Assembly: GCA_964016875.1 (NCBI GenBank)
Contig: OZ024735.1
Location: 11,021,338-11,085,337, forward strand
Source of the DNA: Fallopia convolvulus
Lineage: Eukaryota; Streptophyta; Magnoliopsida; Caryophyllales; Polygonaceae
Direction of reading: 5' to 3'
Length of the DNA stretch: 64,000 nucleotides
A program made the position numbers and the translations under genes. Below are positions 21,201 to 31,049 of this stretch, piece by piece. How positions within the stretch are numbered: position 1 is the stretch's first letter; the number at the start of each line of letters is the position of its first letter. The notes under the pieces are model-generated. The model made no database searches and was not told the origin of the DNA. It saw nothing but the letters and a program-made list of their open reading frames with translations.

Positions 21201-21958
21201 TAGATTAAACCAATTTGGGTTTAATCTCTCTCAAGCTGATTTTTCATTAATGAGAATGCAAAGTATAAATAACAAAATACAAAGCTAATCCTTGGGGAGC
21301 AAGGCAAAGGCATGGCCGACCCTAATAGATAGATTCGGCCTCCTTGTCTTGCTTCCCAAGATATAATAAAATATCTAATAATATCTATCTAGATTCCCCT
21401 TAAATAAAATAAATCATGGCTGATTTATTTATTTAAGAAAAATATCCTAACAACTATAAAATATCCAAAACAAACTAAAAATATCTCTAACAACCAAGAG
21501 AGAGAATATCAACCAACTAACATAAGCCTATTGATTGATTTCTCTACATTATTTAATTAAGCAAAACACGCCTATAATAAATAAAATAAGAGATATTTTC
21601 TCTTACTTAGAATGGTCAAGTCAATGGGTTGACTTTGACCCATGTACCAATTTATCTCACCCGGTCACTTACTAAATTCAGCCCTAAAGTGAGACAAACT
21701 AATACATGTTTCTAAATAAGGAAATAGTGATTTTCGGCCCCCTTGATTTAATCCATGGAATCCGGGCTCAATTGGTGTCGAATGCACGAGACCCACTTTG
21801 TCTTGCTAGGCTCTTCAAGAACTTCAGCCAATCGAACCAAGATTGCTGTTGTGCCTTGAGCAATCTTCTTAGCCCGACTTCTTGTAATTGGTCCATCAGA
21901 AGGCACTCGAATCAACTCATCGACGTCGGTTGGAGACATGGAAGGCTTCACTGCATCA
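21201..21958 (-). repeat. LTR B2, right piece
   Basis: Continues from TAGATTAAACC after the C1 duplication to the LTR end CACTGCATCA. On the minus strand it encodes the B-family tail (VDELIRVPSDGPITRSRAKK, 21748-21958). It adjoins satellite DNA at 21959. Confidence 0.88.
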
Positions 21959-22827
21959 CTTTTCACTTTAAAATGACTTGTGATCTAACATTGCACGCCA
22001 ATTGTTCGATGAAATGTCCATGTAAATATCACTCCTAAATGGGGCATTCGGTTTCTAGGTTCGAATTTATGCTTTTATTCTATCGGTCTTGATTTCGTAG
22101 TGTAGAATGTGCTTATTGGCTTGATACTATCTTCATTCTTTATGAGTATGACTAGATGTCCTTAAAGTTCACTTGTTTTTCTCCTTTTGCCTTAAAAATG
22201 ACTTGTGATCTAACATTGCACGCCAAGTTTTCAACGAAATGTCCATGTAAATGTCACTCCTAAATGTGGCATTCGGTTTCTAGGTTCGAATTTATGCTTT
22301 TATTCGATCGGTCTTGATTTTATAGTGCAGAATGTGCTTATTGGCTTGATACTATCCTCATTCTTTGTGCTTATGCCTAGATGTCTTTAAAGTTCATTTG
22401 TTTTTTCTCCTTTTTCCTTTAAAATGACTTGTGATCTAACATTGCACGCCAAGTGTGCGATGATATGTCCATGTAAATGTCACTTCTAAATGTGGCATTC
22501 GGTTTCTAGGTTCGAATTTATGCTTTTATTCGATCGGTCTTGATTTCGTAGTGCAGAATGTGCTTGGCTTCATACTATCCTCATTCTTTATGCTTATGCG
22601 TAGATGTCTTTAAAGTTCACTTGTTTTTTCTCTTTTTTCCATTAGAAATGGACTTGTGATCTAACATTGTTCGCCAAGTGTTCGATGAAAAGTCCATGTA
22701 AATGTCGCTCCTAAATATGGCATTCGGTTTGTAGGTTCGAATTTATGCATTTATTCGATCGGTCTTGATTTTGTAGTGTAGAATGTGCTTATTGACTTGA
22801 TACTATCCTCATTTTGTATGGTTATGC
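21959..22827. repeat. 225-base tandem satellite, about four monomers
   Basis: AAATGACTTG recurs at 21971, 22196 and 22422, and once with a one-base insertion near 22645, a period of 224-226. Each monomer contains TGATCTAACATTGCACGC, a 'gtccatgtaaatgtcactcc' segment and a Y-rich end. The same repeat flanks A2 (41715-41732 and 62443-62962), so it is the host DNA into which several elements inserted. No coding sequence. The 37 bases after 22827 are unlike the monomer and I see nothing in them. Confidence 0.9.
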
Positions 22828-22864
22828 CTAAGCTATGGGTTTCTTGTCTTGCAAGAGCACACCT

Positions 22865-23998
22865 TGATACGTGATTGCCTCGGATGACTCCTTAGAAACC
22901 CCGTATATGACCCACACAAGTCCCGATCTTGCGAGCAAATAACTTCAATCCTACAAAAACTTTCAACTTTAGATTCCTTGTAGCACAAGTCTAACGAAAC
23001 TGATTTGAATGAATTGAATAGAACACGAGTTTGATAAATTGAAAGATTCAATTTTGATAGTTCAATCAGATTGGCTCGATCGCTAAATCTGATTGATTAA
23101 CTAGAATGATCTTTAACAATCAATTCTAGAACAATCTCTATTGATTAAATCAATTCCCAAATTTAAACAACAAACAAAGAAAACTCGAGTGAATGAGAAG
23201 ATGATGATCGGCTGATGATGATTCTCGAACTCCAATTGCAAGCACACACAAATTGTTATTTTTGAGCCCAAGAGATAGATTAAACCAATTTGGGTTTAAT
23301 CTCTCCCAAGCTAATTTTATTGAATGGAAATTGCAAAGTATAAATAGAGAATACAAAGCTATTACTTGGGGAGCAAGGAGAGAGGTATGGTCGGCCCTAA
23401 TAGATAGATTAGGCCTCCTTGTCTTGCTTCCCAAGATAAAATAAAATATCTAATAATATCTATCTAGATTCCCCTTAAATAAAATAAATCATGGCTGATT
23501 TATTTATTTAAGGAAAATATCCTAACAACTATAAAATATCTAAAACAAACTAAAAATATCTCTAACAACCAAGAGAGAGAAGATCAACCAACTAACATAA
23601 GCCTATTGGCTGATTTCTCTACATTATTAAAATAGCAAAACAGGCCTATTATAAAGTAAATATAAGATATTTTCTCTTACTTAGAATGGTCAAGTCAAAG
23701 GGTTGACTTTGACCCATATACCAATTTATCTCACCCGGTCACTTACTAAATTCAGCCCTAAAGTGAGACAAACTAATACATGTTTCTAAATAAGGAAATA
23801 GATGATTTTCGGCCCATTGACTTGATCCTCTTCCTTGGTGGTCTTTGGCGCTATTTATGAATATATGTAAGAGATAATATTGAATCCATGAAAACCTCTT
23901 TGAACTTGAACGCCCTTGACTTTGGAAAAGGTCTCGGTCTTGACCTTCTAGACACCTTCTTTTCAACTTTAATCTTCATGGTCCTTTGATTGCTATCA
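22865..23998 (-). repeat. 3' LTR of D1 (E type)
   Basis: 1,134 bases; on the minus strand it starts TGATAGCAATCAAAGG and ends CACGTATCA. The first part encodes a tail with RSRPRPFPKSRAFKFKEVF, close to the E1 and G tails. The preceding polypurine tract is degenerate (ATAGGAGGCG). Confidence 0.85.
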
Positions 23999-23999
23999 C

Positions 24000-25169
24000 G
24001 CCTCCTATGCCATGGCCAAATGCGTCCACCTCTAACATAAGCCAGTTGGAGCACCGGGGCGTTGCATAACCTGTCCTTCAAAGTGTTGAAGGCGTTCTCT
24101 TGTTGCTCTCTCCATTTGAATGATGTATCCTTCTTTGTAAGCTCATGGAGAGGGGCTGCAATTGTGCTAAAATCATGCACAAATCTCCTGTAGAAGCCAG
24201 CCAGGCCGAGAAACGATCTGACCATTGTTGGTGTAGTCGGCTGAGGCCACTCCTTGATTGCTTTGATCTTGTCTTCATCTACCTTCAATCCACCTTTAGA
24301 CACAACAAAACCAAGAAAAATGGTAGACTCCGAGCAAAAAGAACACTTTTTCAAATTAACATAAAGCTTTTCTAACCTCAAAGTGTCCAAAACAGCCCTA
24401 AAATGATCTACATGTTCATGCAAGGTTTTGCTATAGACTATAAGGTATCATCAAAGTAGACTACAACAAATTTACCTAAGTATCTTCTTAGAACATGGTT
24501 CATAAGCCTCATGAAAGTACTAGGTGCATTAGTTAATCCAAAAGGCATTACTAACCATTCATATAAACCATACTTAGTCTTAAAAGCAGTTTTCCATTCA
24601 TCCCCTTCCCTCATCCTAATTTGGTGGTACCCACTTCTTAAATCAATCTTTGAAAAGAAATTAGCACCATGCAATTCATCAAGCATATCATCTAATCTAG
24701 GAATGGGATGACGGTACTTAACTGTTATTTGCTTGATCGCCCTGCAATCAACACACATTTTCCAAGTGCCATCCATCTTTGGCACCAAAATCACCGAAAC
24801 CGCGCATGGGCTAAGGGATTCACGCACATAGCCTTTGTCCATGAGATCTTGCACTTGTCTTTGAAGCTCAGCGGTCTCCTCTAGACTTGCTCTATAGGCT
24901 GCACGGTTTGGTAAAGAAGCGTTGGGCACCAAATCAATTTGATGCTCAATGCCTCTAATTGGTGGAAGGCCTTGTGGCAACCTTAAGGCATCACATCTTC
25001 AAATTCCTGTAATAGATCTTGAATACACTTTGGAATATGTGAAATATCTTGACTAATAATTAGTATTTCTTTCCTCATAAGAAGTAAGCAATAAGAAGTT
25101 GGGAAAGAAACACTAGATTGTGCAATTAGAGAGCGCTTTTCTACACTGCCTTTTAAGCCGATTTTTGGC
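24000..25169 (-). pseudogene. D1 reverse transcriptase remnant
   Basis: Contains LPPIRGIEHQIDLVP, VDCRAIKQITVKYRHPIPR and VVVYFDDT, the core of a Ty3/gypsy reverse transcriptase. Frameshifts lie near 24982, just before the LPPIRG motif, and near 24430, right after YFDD. The sequence continues through FLGFVVSKGGLKVDE to NAPVLQL at the RNase H edge, then switches to a short linker and the LTR tail. Non-functional as it stands. Confidence 0.88.
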
Positions 25170-25858
25170 TCTCCATTGAATGGCTCTATTTTGATCTTAA
25201 TATCACGCTTACCAATCTGATTGACTTGTTGGTTAGCGTTATTGTTGTTGACTGGCCTTTGTACTCCATAAGCTGGTGGGATATCTTCTACAACTTCAGC
25301 TTGGTTATAGAAATCATCAAGGGGAGGATGCCATGGGCGCCTTTCTTCCCCAGGATAGCCATAAGTCACATCATCAAAAGGATTGTTGTATTGTTGTTGT
25401 TGTTGTTGATGAGTGGCTTGAGGATACCGGTTAGCTTGATGATTATAGAATTGTTGATGAGTAACTGGTGTAATTCTTGTTCCAAAGCCTCTTCCTCTAC
25501 CTCGGCCTGCTGTGGGGGAATAGTGAGTCGGGAGATCATGTTCTTTGTTGTAGCTAGCAAGCACATCATGCTCTTCATCAACTGCTTGTTGCTTGCCTTT
25601 GTTGCTAGCTGAGGCTTGATTTGGATCACTTGTAAGCTCTATTGGAATGGCACTTTTATGACTTGCTTGAGATGATTCAATCAATGTGGCAAGTTGCTCC
25701 TCAAGACGCTGCATTTTTGGAGCTAATGCAGCCGTTGCCAACTCTACAGCACGAGCTTGGCCATCTCTTATACTATCACTAATAGACAACATAATGAAAT
25801 CGATTGCCTCCTTAGTAAGATTCAGTTCAGCCGGGTTAGGCTCAGATGGGATCACCAT
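25170..25858 (-). pseudogene. D1 gag, N-terminal half
   Basis: Starts at the ATG at 25858 with MVIPSEPNPAELNLTKEAI. A likely coiled coil follows (MQRLEEQLATLIESSQ), then a Gly/Arg stretch AGRGRGRGFGTR, a Gln-rich run and PPLDDFYNQAEVVEDIPPAY. It ends at KIKIEPFNGE, where the gag core should begin, and joins pre-reverse-transcriptase sequence there. It matches D2 gag closely over its whole length. Confidence 0.85.
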
Positions 25859-26512
25859 TGTTCTTGAAACAAGCAAGAAAGTAGAGAGAGTAGTGTGTTC
25901 TAAAGCAAATCACAACAAGCAATACCAAACCTTGATCAAGCCAAAACTTGCCTCAAAGCAATCCAATCAACTTAATTCAGTTTTTGGGTTGAATTGAGGG
26001 AGTAAATGGATAGATATGGGTTAGATATGGTATACTAATGATAAATAAAGGAAAAATGTAGCTTAAGCAAATGGCAAGTATGCAATAAGGCAAGCAATGC
26101 AAATAATCCCTCTATGAGCTTCAAAACACATGCGATCTCTCAATTGACTCTATGCAAGTTAATAAAGCCAAATTCAAGCATGCAAGGACAGAAATATGGT
26201 AGGCTAAGTGACTTTTATTTCGTCACTCTTTTTTCTTCAAAGTGATTTCTACTTAACTATTTTTTAAGCAAGCAGTCACTAGGGTTCGGTCTAGGGTTTG
26301 GATTAGGGTTATCTCGAAAATTAGGGTTAGGGTTTCGAGACTTAGGGAGGGCGATCTAGGGTTTAGGGTAGGCCGAATGGGGTGGGGTTGGTGGCGTTGG
26401 TTTCGGCCGGTGGTGGTCAGGTGAGCGGTGGTGGTTAGCGACACCAGTTGGTGGCGTCGGAGGTGGTTCGTGGTGGAGGTGTGGTGGTTTGTGATGAAAA
26501 ATTCAAACTTTG
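25859..26512 (-). other. Leader of D1 with telomere-like repeats
   Basis: No gene. 26280-26360 carries repeated TAGGGTT/TTAGGG phrases, and the part before the break is rich in GGTGG. The same leader type is in E1 (55136-56517), D2 and E2. Confidence 0.75.
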
Positions 26513-27753
26513 TGATGCAGTGAAGTCTGCCATGTCTCCAACCGACGTCGATGAGTTGATTCGAGTGCCTTCTGACGGACCAATTACAAGAAGTTAAGCT
26601 AAGAAGATTGCTCAAGGCACAACATCAATCTTGGTTCGATTGGCAGCTGTTCTTGAAGAGCCAACCAAGCCTAAGTGGGACCAATTACAAGAAGTTGAGC
26701 TAAGAAGATTGCTCAAGGCACAACAACAATCTTGGTTCGATTGGCAGCTGTTCTGGATGAGCGTAGCAAGACGAAGTGGGTCTCGTGCATTCAACATCAA
26801 TTGAGCCCGGATTCCATGGACTGATTCAAGAGGGCCGAAAATCATCATTTCTTTATTTAGAAACATGTATTAGTTTGTCTCACTTTAGGGCTGAATTTAG
26901 TAAGTGACCGGGTGAGATAAATTGGTATATTGGTCAAAGTCAATCCTTTGACTTGACCAATTCTAAGTAGAGAAAATATCTTCTTTTATTTTATTCTAGG
27001 CGTGTCATTTAATTAAATAATGAAGAGAAATCAGCCAATAGGCTTATGTTAGTTGGTTGATCTTCTCTCTCTTGGTTGTTAGAGATATTTTTAGTTTGTT
27101 AGAGATATTTTGAGTTTGTTAGGTTATTTCCTTAAATAAATAAATCAGCCATGATTTATTTAATTTAAGGGGATCTAGATAGATATTATTTTAGATATTT
27201 TATTATATCTTGGGAAGCAAGAAAAAGGGCAATTCTACCCCTTTAGGGCCGGCTGCACTTCTTTCCTTGCTCCCCAAGCAATAACTTTGTATTCTACTAT
27301 AAATACTCTTGTCTTTCATTAATAAAAATCAGCTTGAAGTAAGATTAAACCCCTTTGGTTTAGTCTTGCTTTTGGGCCCAAAAACACACGTGTGAGAGCT
27401 TTTGATTTCAGCCAAGATCGTTCATCATCATCATCGAATTCTCTTCTCTCTTTCGTCGAATCTGAGTTATATTTCCATCAATAAGATTGTTCTAGTCTTG
27501 ATTATTAAAGATCAAACTAGTTAATCATTCGGATTTAGCGTTAGAGCCAATCCGAGTGAACTATCAAGTTGATTTAACTATAATTCCGATCGAGTTCTAT
27601 TCATTCAATTTCAAATCAGTTTTGTTTACTTGCGCATCAAGGAATTAACTTTGAGAGCATTGTAGGTTGGAAATTCGATTACAAGGCAAGATCGGGATCT
27701 TGTGAGGTCATATACGAGGTTTCTAAGGAGCAATCCGAGGCAATCATGTATCA
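26513..27753 (+). repeat. B3: family-B LTR between D1 and D2
   Basis: Starts TGATGCAGTGAAG and ends CATGTATCA. At 1,241 bases it is longer than its relatives because of a 101-base internal duplication (26578-26755). The flanks CTTTG and CCCTT do not match, so there is no target duplication. No primer site follows it. It probably sits at a rearrangement junction. CTATAAATAC near 27293 may be its TATA box. Confidence 0.85.
26578..26755 (+). repeat. 101-base tandem duplication in LTR B3
   Basis: GACCAATTACAAGAAGTT recurs at 26578 and 26679 and both copies run on to GATTGGCAGCTGTTCT. The duplicated part is the coding tail around GPITRSRAKK; the first copy has a stop in that frame (AAGTTAAGC), so the tail is broken. 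Confidence 0.85.
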
Positions 27754-28348
27754 CCCTTTTTCTTCTTTGTTAATTTGGCTTCTGGTTGGTTTCATTGGTA
27801 GTGTAAAGTCACTTAGATAAAAAAAATCCAATTCGTTTCCTGCCTATTTAATTTCGTACCTTGCTTTTGCTTTGCTTAGCTTGTTTAGTCATTCTAGCAC
27901 AAGAGTAGTTTGTGCATAAAGTCAAAAAAAATCAGAAAAGAAAAGTGATCTACCCCAGCTAGTTTTAAGCCACTTTCACCCCTAGTGATTGCTTGCTAGA
28001 AAAAGTTAGCTAAGTAAAAATCACTTTGTAGTAAAATAGTGATGAAATAAAAGTCACTTTAGCCCACCATATTTCATGTGTTTTGAAGCACATAAAGGGA
28101 TTATTTGCATTGCTTGTCTGATTGCATACTTGCCATTTGCTTGAGCTGCATATTTCCTTTATTTATCATTAGAATACCATATCTACACCATATCTACCCC
28201 TCTACTACCTCAATTAAACCCAAAAATTGAAGTAAGTTGATTGGATTGCTTTGAGGCAAGTTTTGGCTTGATTAAGGTGTCGTATTGCTTGTTGTGATTT
28301 GCTTTAGAACACACTACTCTCTCTACTTTCTTGTTTGTTTCAGGAACA
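27754..28348 (+). other. Partial leader of D2
   Basis: Begins inside the D-family leader (CCCTTTTTCTTCTTTGTT matches E1 near 55770 in reverse complement), so the 5' LTR, primer site and first part of the leader are missing. No gene. TTGTTTGTTTCAG directly before the gag ATG resembles a splice acceptor. Confidence 0.8.
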
Positions 28349-29594
28349 ATGGTGATCCCATCTGAGCCTAACCCGGCTGAATTGAATCTTACTAAGGAGG
28401 CAATCGACTTCATTAGATTGTCTATTAGTGAGAGCATGATGGAAGGGCAGGCGCGAGCTGTAGAGCTTGCAAATTCGGCTATGAATACAAGAATGCAGCG
28501 TATTGAGGAGCAACTTGCAACTTTGATTGAATCATCTCAAGCATGTCATAAGAGTGCCCCTCCAATAGAGCTTACAAGTGACCCAAATCAAGCCTCAGGT
28601 AGCGAAAAAGGCAAGGAACAAGCAATTGGTGAAGAGCATGATGTGCTTGCTAGCTACAACAAAGAACACGATCTCCCGGCTCACTACTCCCCCACAGCAG
28701 GCCGAGGTAGAGGAAGAGGTTTTGGGACGAGGATACACCGGTTACTCATCAACAATTCTATAATCAGCAAGCTAACCGGTATCCTCAAGCCACTCATCAA
28801 CAACTACAACAACAATACAACAATCCTTTTGATGATGTGACTTATCGCTATCCCGGGGAAGAAAGGCGCCCATGGCATCCTCCCCTTGATGATTTCTATA
28901 ACCAAGCTCAGGTTGTAGAAGATATCCCACCAGCTTATGGAGTACAAAGGCCAGTCAACAACAACAATGCTAACCAACAAGTCAATCAGATTGGTAAGCG
29001 TGATATTAAGATCAAGATAGAGCCATTCAATGGAGAGATCAATCCGGAATAGTATCTAGAATGGGAACAAGCTACAAACTTCATTCTAGATCACATGGGC
29101 TATGAAGAATGGGAGAAAGTTGATGTTGTTGTTATTCACTTCGTTGGAACCGCTAGAAATTGGTGGTTCAGAATGAAGGAAGATAGAATTAGAAAGGCCT
29201 TACCACCAATTGAAACTTGGGGCTAGCTGAAGTTTGTCATGAGAAAGAAATATGTGCCCGAAGACCATACCGAGCACATGAGGCTGAAAGTTGTCACATG
29301 CAAACAAGGTACCAAGTCTCCAACCAAGTAATTCAATGAGCTAGAGGATTTGAGTTTTAAAGTGGGAATTCATCATTCCCAATGGTCTCTAAGGACCCAA
29401 TTCATGGCTGGACTGAATCAAAGCATCAAAGATACATTGGAGATTCAACAAATCAAGGATCTCAATGCACTAGTACATTCAGCCCAACTACTTTATGAGC
29501 AACAACAAAGGAAGAAAAAGGAAGCTTGGAATGCACCAAAAAGGTATACCTCTAATCCTAGTTCAAATTCCAATTCTTATTCTTCTAACCCTTC
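28349..29594 (+). pseudogene. D2 gag, first part
   Basis: MVIPSEPNPAELNLTKEAID opens at 28349. A frameshift near 28735 breaks the frame in the Gly/Arg region. The second frame (from about 28740) runs through PPLDDFYNQAQVVEDIPPAY, KIKIEPFNGEINPE and gag-core phrases such as FVGTARNWWFRMKEDR. It has stops at 29050-29052 (TAG), 29224-29226 (TAG) and 29329-29331 (TAA). The copia element then splits it at CCTTC, and the same frame resumes exactly at 40572. Gag would form the particle that packages element RNA. Confidence 0.9.
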
Positions 29595-30645
29595 TGTTGG
29601 ATCGTAATGGGTTAGCAGTGATCTTGGGAACTGGCAATTAAGCTGTTCCCAAGGCAGCGGAAGTAAATAATCGCAAGTAATAAAAACAGTGAAAGGCACA
29701 GTTCCTTTATAGAGGAACCCCACTACAACCAACTAGTTGTATGGGTAAACCTCTACCTCCGCTTGGAGGATTTTGAATGACTTACTTATATTGATTGCTT
29801 TGTTCCTTAGTTACACAGCCGGATTTACACTTCTCTGTTCCTACAAGTTCTTCCTAACTCTAGCAACACTAGTAAATCCTCTCAACTGAGTTCCTAAGCT
29901 CACAACAGCAAAACACAAGTAACTCAAACCTTACACTGACTTCTCAGTTCCCTTGCTCCAGGGAACTTCAGCTTCACCGTCGTCGAGATCACACACTCGC
30001 CGGCGGGGACTTCTCTTCCTTTTCGTTCTTTTCTCAGATGTGGGTGTTTGTAAGTTCTCGGAGAAGTACTCAGACCGAGTACTATTCATTTGGCTTTATA
30101 GTCCATTTGTCTTGGGCAGTCGCATCTTTCGTTTGTGTCCAAAATACCCTTTGCTTGATGCCCAAGTTGTACTTTCTTCACATGTGACTTTGGTTTGAAC
30201 TAGGTCAACTTCTTGAATCAATCGGACCGTTGGATGAAGCGTGACAGTCTGATCCTCAGACTGTTCCCTCTGGCTGTCTGAGACAGAATCCCGCGATCTG
30301 CGTTGAACGGTCGTTGTCTTCACATGTGAGTTCCCATTTCATGGGAACTGACTTCTTCAAAGTTCCCTTGATGGAAACTCTTCATCGTTGTAAGCTTGTG
30401 TTTTTGTTTCTGGGAGTTCCCACTTCATGGGAACTTTCCTCTTCAGAGTTCCCTTGAAGGAAACTCTTCATTGTGGCTAGCAGTGGCTTTGTCATTCATA
30501 GGAGTTCTTGTCTGTACCTGTGTTCCTTAGAAATACTTGAACAAACCACATTAGTTCCCTATGGTATTTGTCATTATCAAAACTTAAAGAGAAGTGAATC
30601 GTTGATCCGTTGCTTAGAACCAGAGGTCCCAACAACGTCCCAACA
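29595..30645 (-). repeat. 3' LTR of the copia element
   Basis: 1,051 bases. 30330-30475 holds two imperfect direct repeats, each with the inverted repeat GTTCCCA...TGGGAAC; on the element strand they lie in U3. I count 12 GGGAAC/GTTCCC hexamers in this LTR. Confidence 0.92.
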
Positions 30646-30660
30646 ATTTCCCCCTTTTTG
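30646..30660 (-). other. Polypurine tract of the copia element
   Basis: The minus strand reads CAAAAAGGGGGAAAT directly before the LTR. Confidence 0.88.
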
Positions 30661-31049
30661 ATGATGACAAACCCATCACAAAAATGCAAGTATTTCAATG
30701 AATGATATGCTGATGAGTTCCTAAGTACGATTTTGGGAAGTCACTCTAAGTGAGACATTTAGATTTAGGGAGCCACTTCTGGTGAGACACATAGTTCCTA
30801 TTAGGCTTTTTATGCAATTGTTCCCCCTTAGCTTATGCGTGGTCTGTGATAACTTAAACTTTTAACTCATCTCACATTTTTTATCTTTCCCCCTTTTGAC
30901 ATCATCGAAAATTAAGCAAAGCAATATTAGGAAAGAATGGAACACGCAATCAAAATAAAGACCATTTCATTACTTAAGAGAATATGTACAATGGGAACCC
31001 AAGTACAATTTGTGGTCATTTTTGGATTAAGGGAACAAGAAGGGAGAGA

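Larger units (their letters stand above)
1367..21958 (-). mobile_element. LTR B2, one old LTR split into three pieces by two insertions
   Basis: Pieces 1367-1378, 11885-12270 and 21201-21958 join into one LTR of about 1,155 bases with TG...CA ends. The solo LTR of the same family at 18595-19746 is 1,152 bases. The first break carries A1 with TSD TGATT and the second carries C1 with TSD AGAGA. At the C1 break, the uninterrupted sequence GCCCAAGAGATAGATTAAAC can be read in the related LTR near 23262. The last piece ends against satellite DNA. Confidence 0.85.
22865..26512 (-). mobile_element. D1: internally deleted Ty3/gypsy element
   Basis: Minus-strand remnant with, from right to left, a truncated leader (25859-26512), the N-terminal half of gag, reverse transcriptase, and a 3' LTR of E type (22865-23998). 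The gag core, knuckle and protease are missing at one junction (near 25169). RNase H and integrase are missing at another (near 24040). The 5' LTR is absent; the leader stops abruptly at 26512 against LTR B3. Confidence 0.85.

Noticed and set aside
26513..27753. LTR B3 as the 5' LTR of D2.
   Set aside because: No primer site follows it, the D2 leader starts in its middle, and no duplication flanks it. A rearrangement junction fits better.
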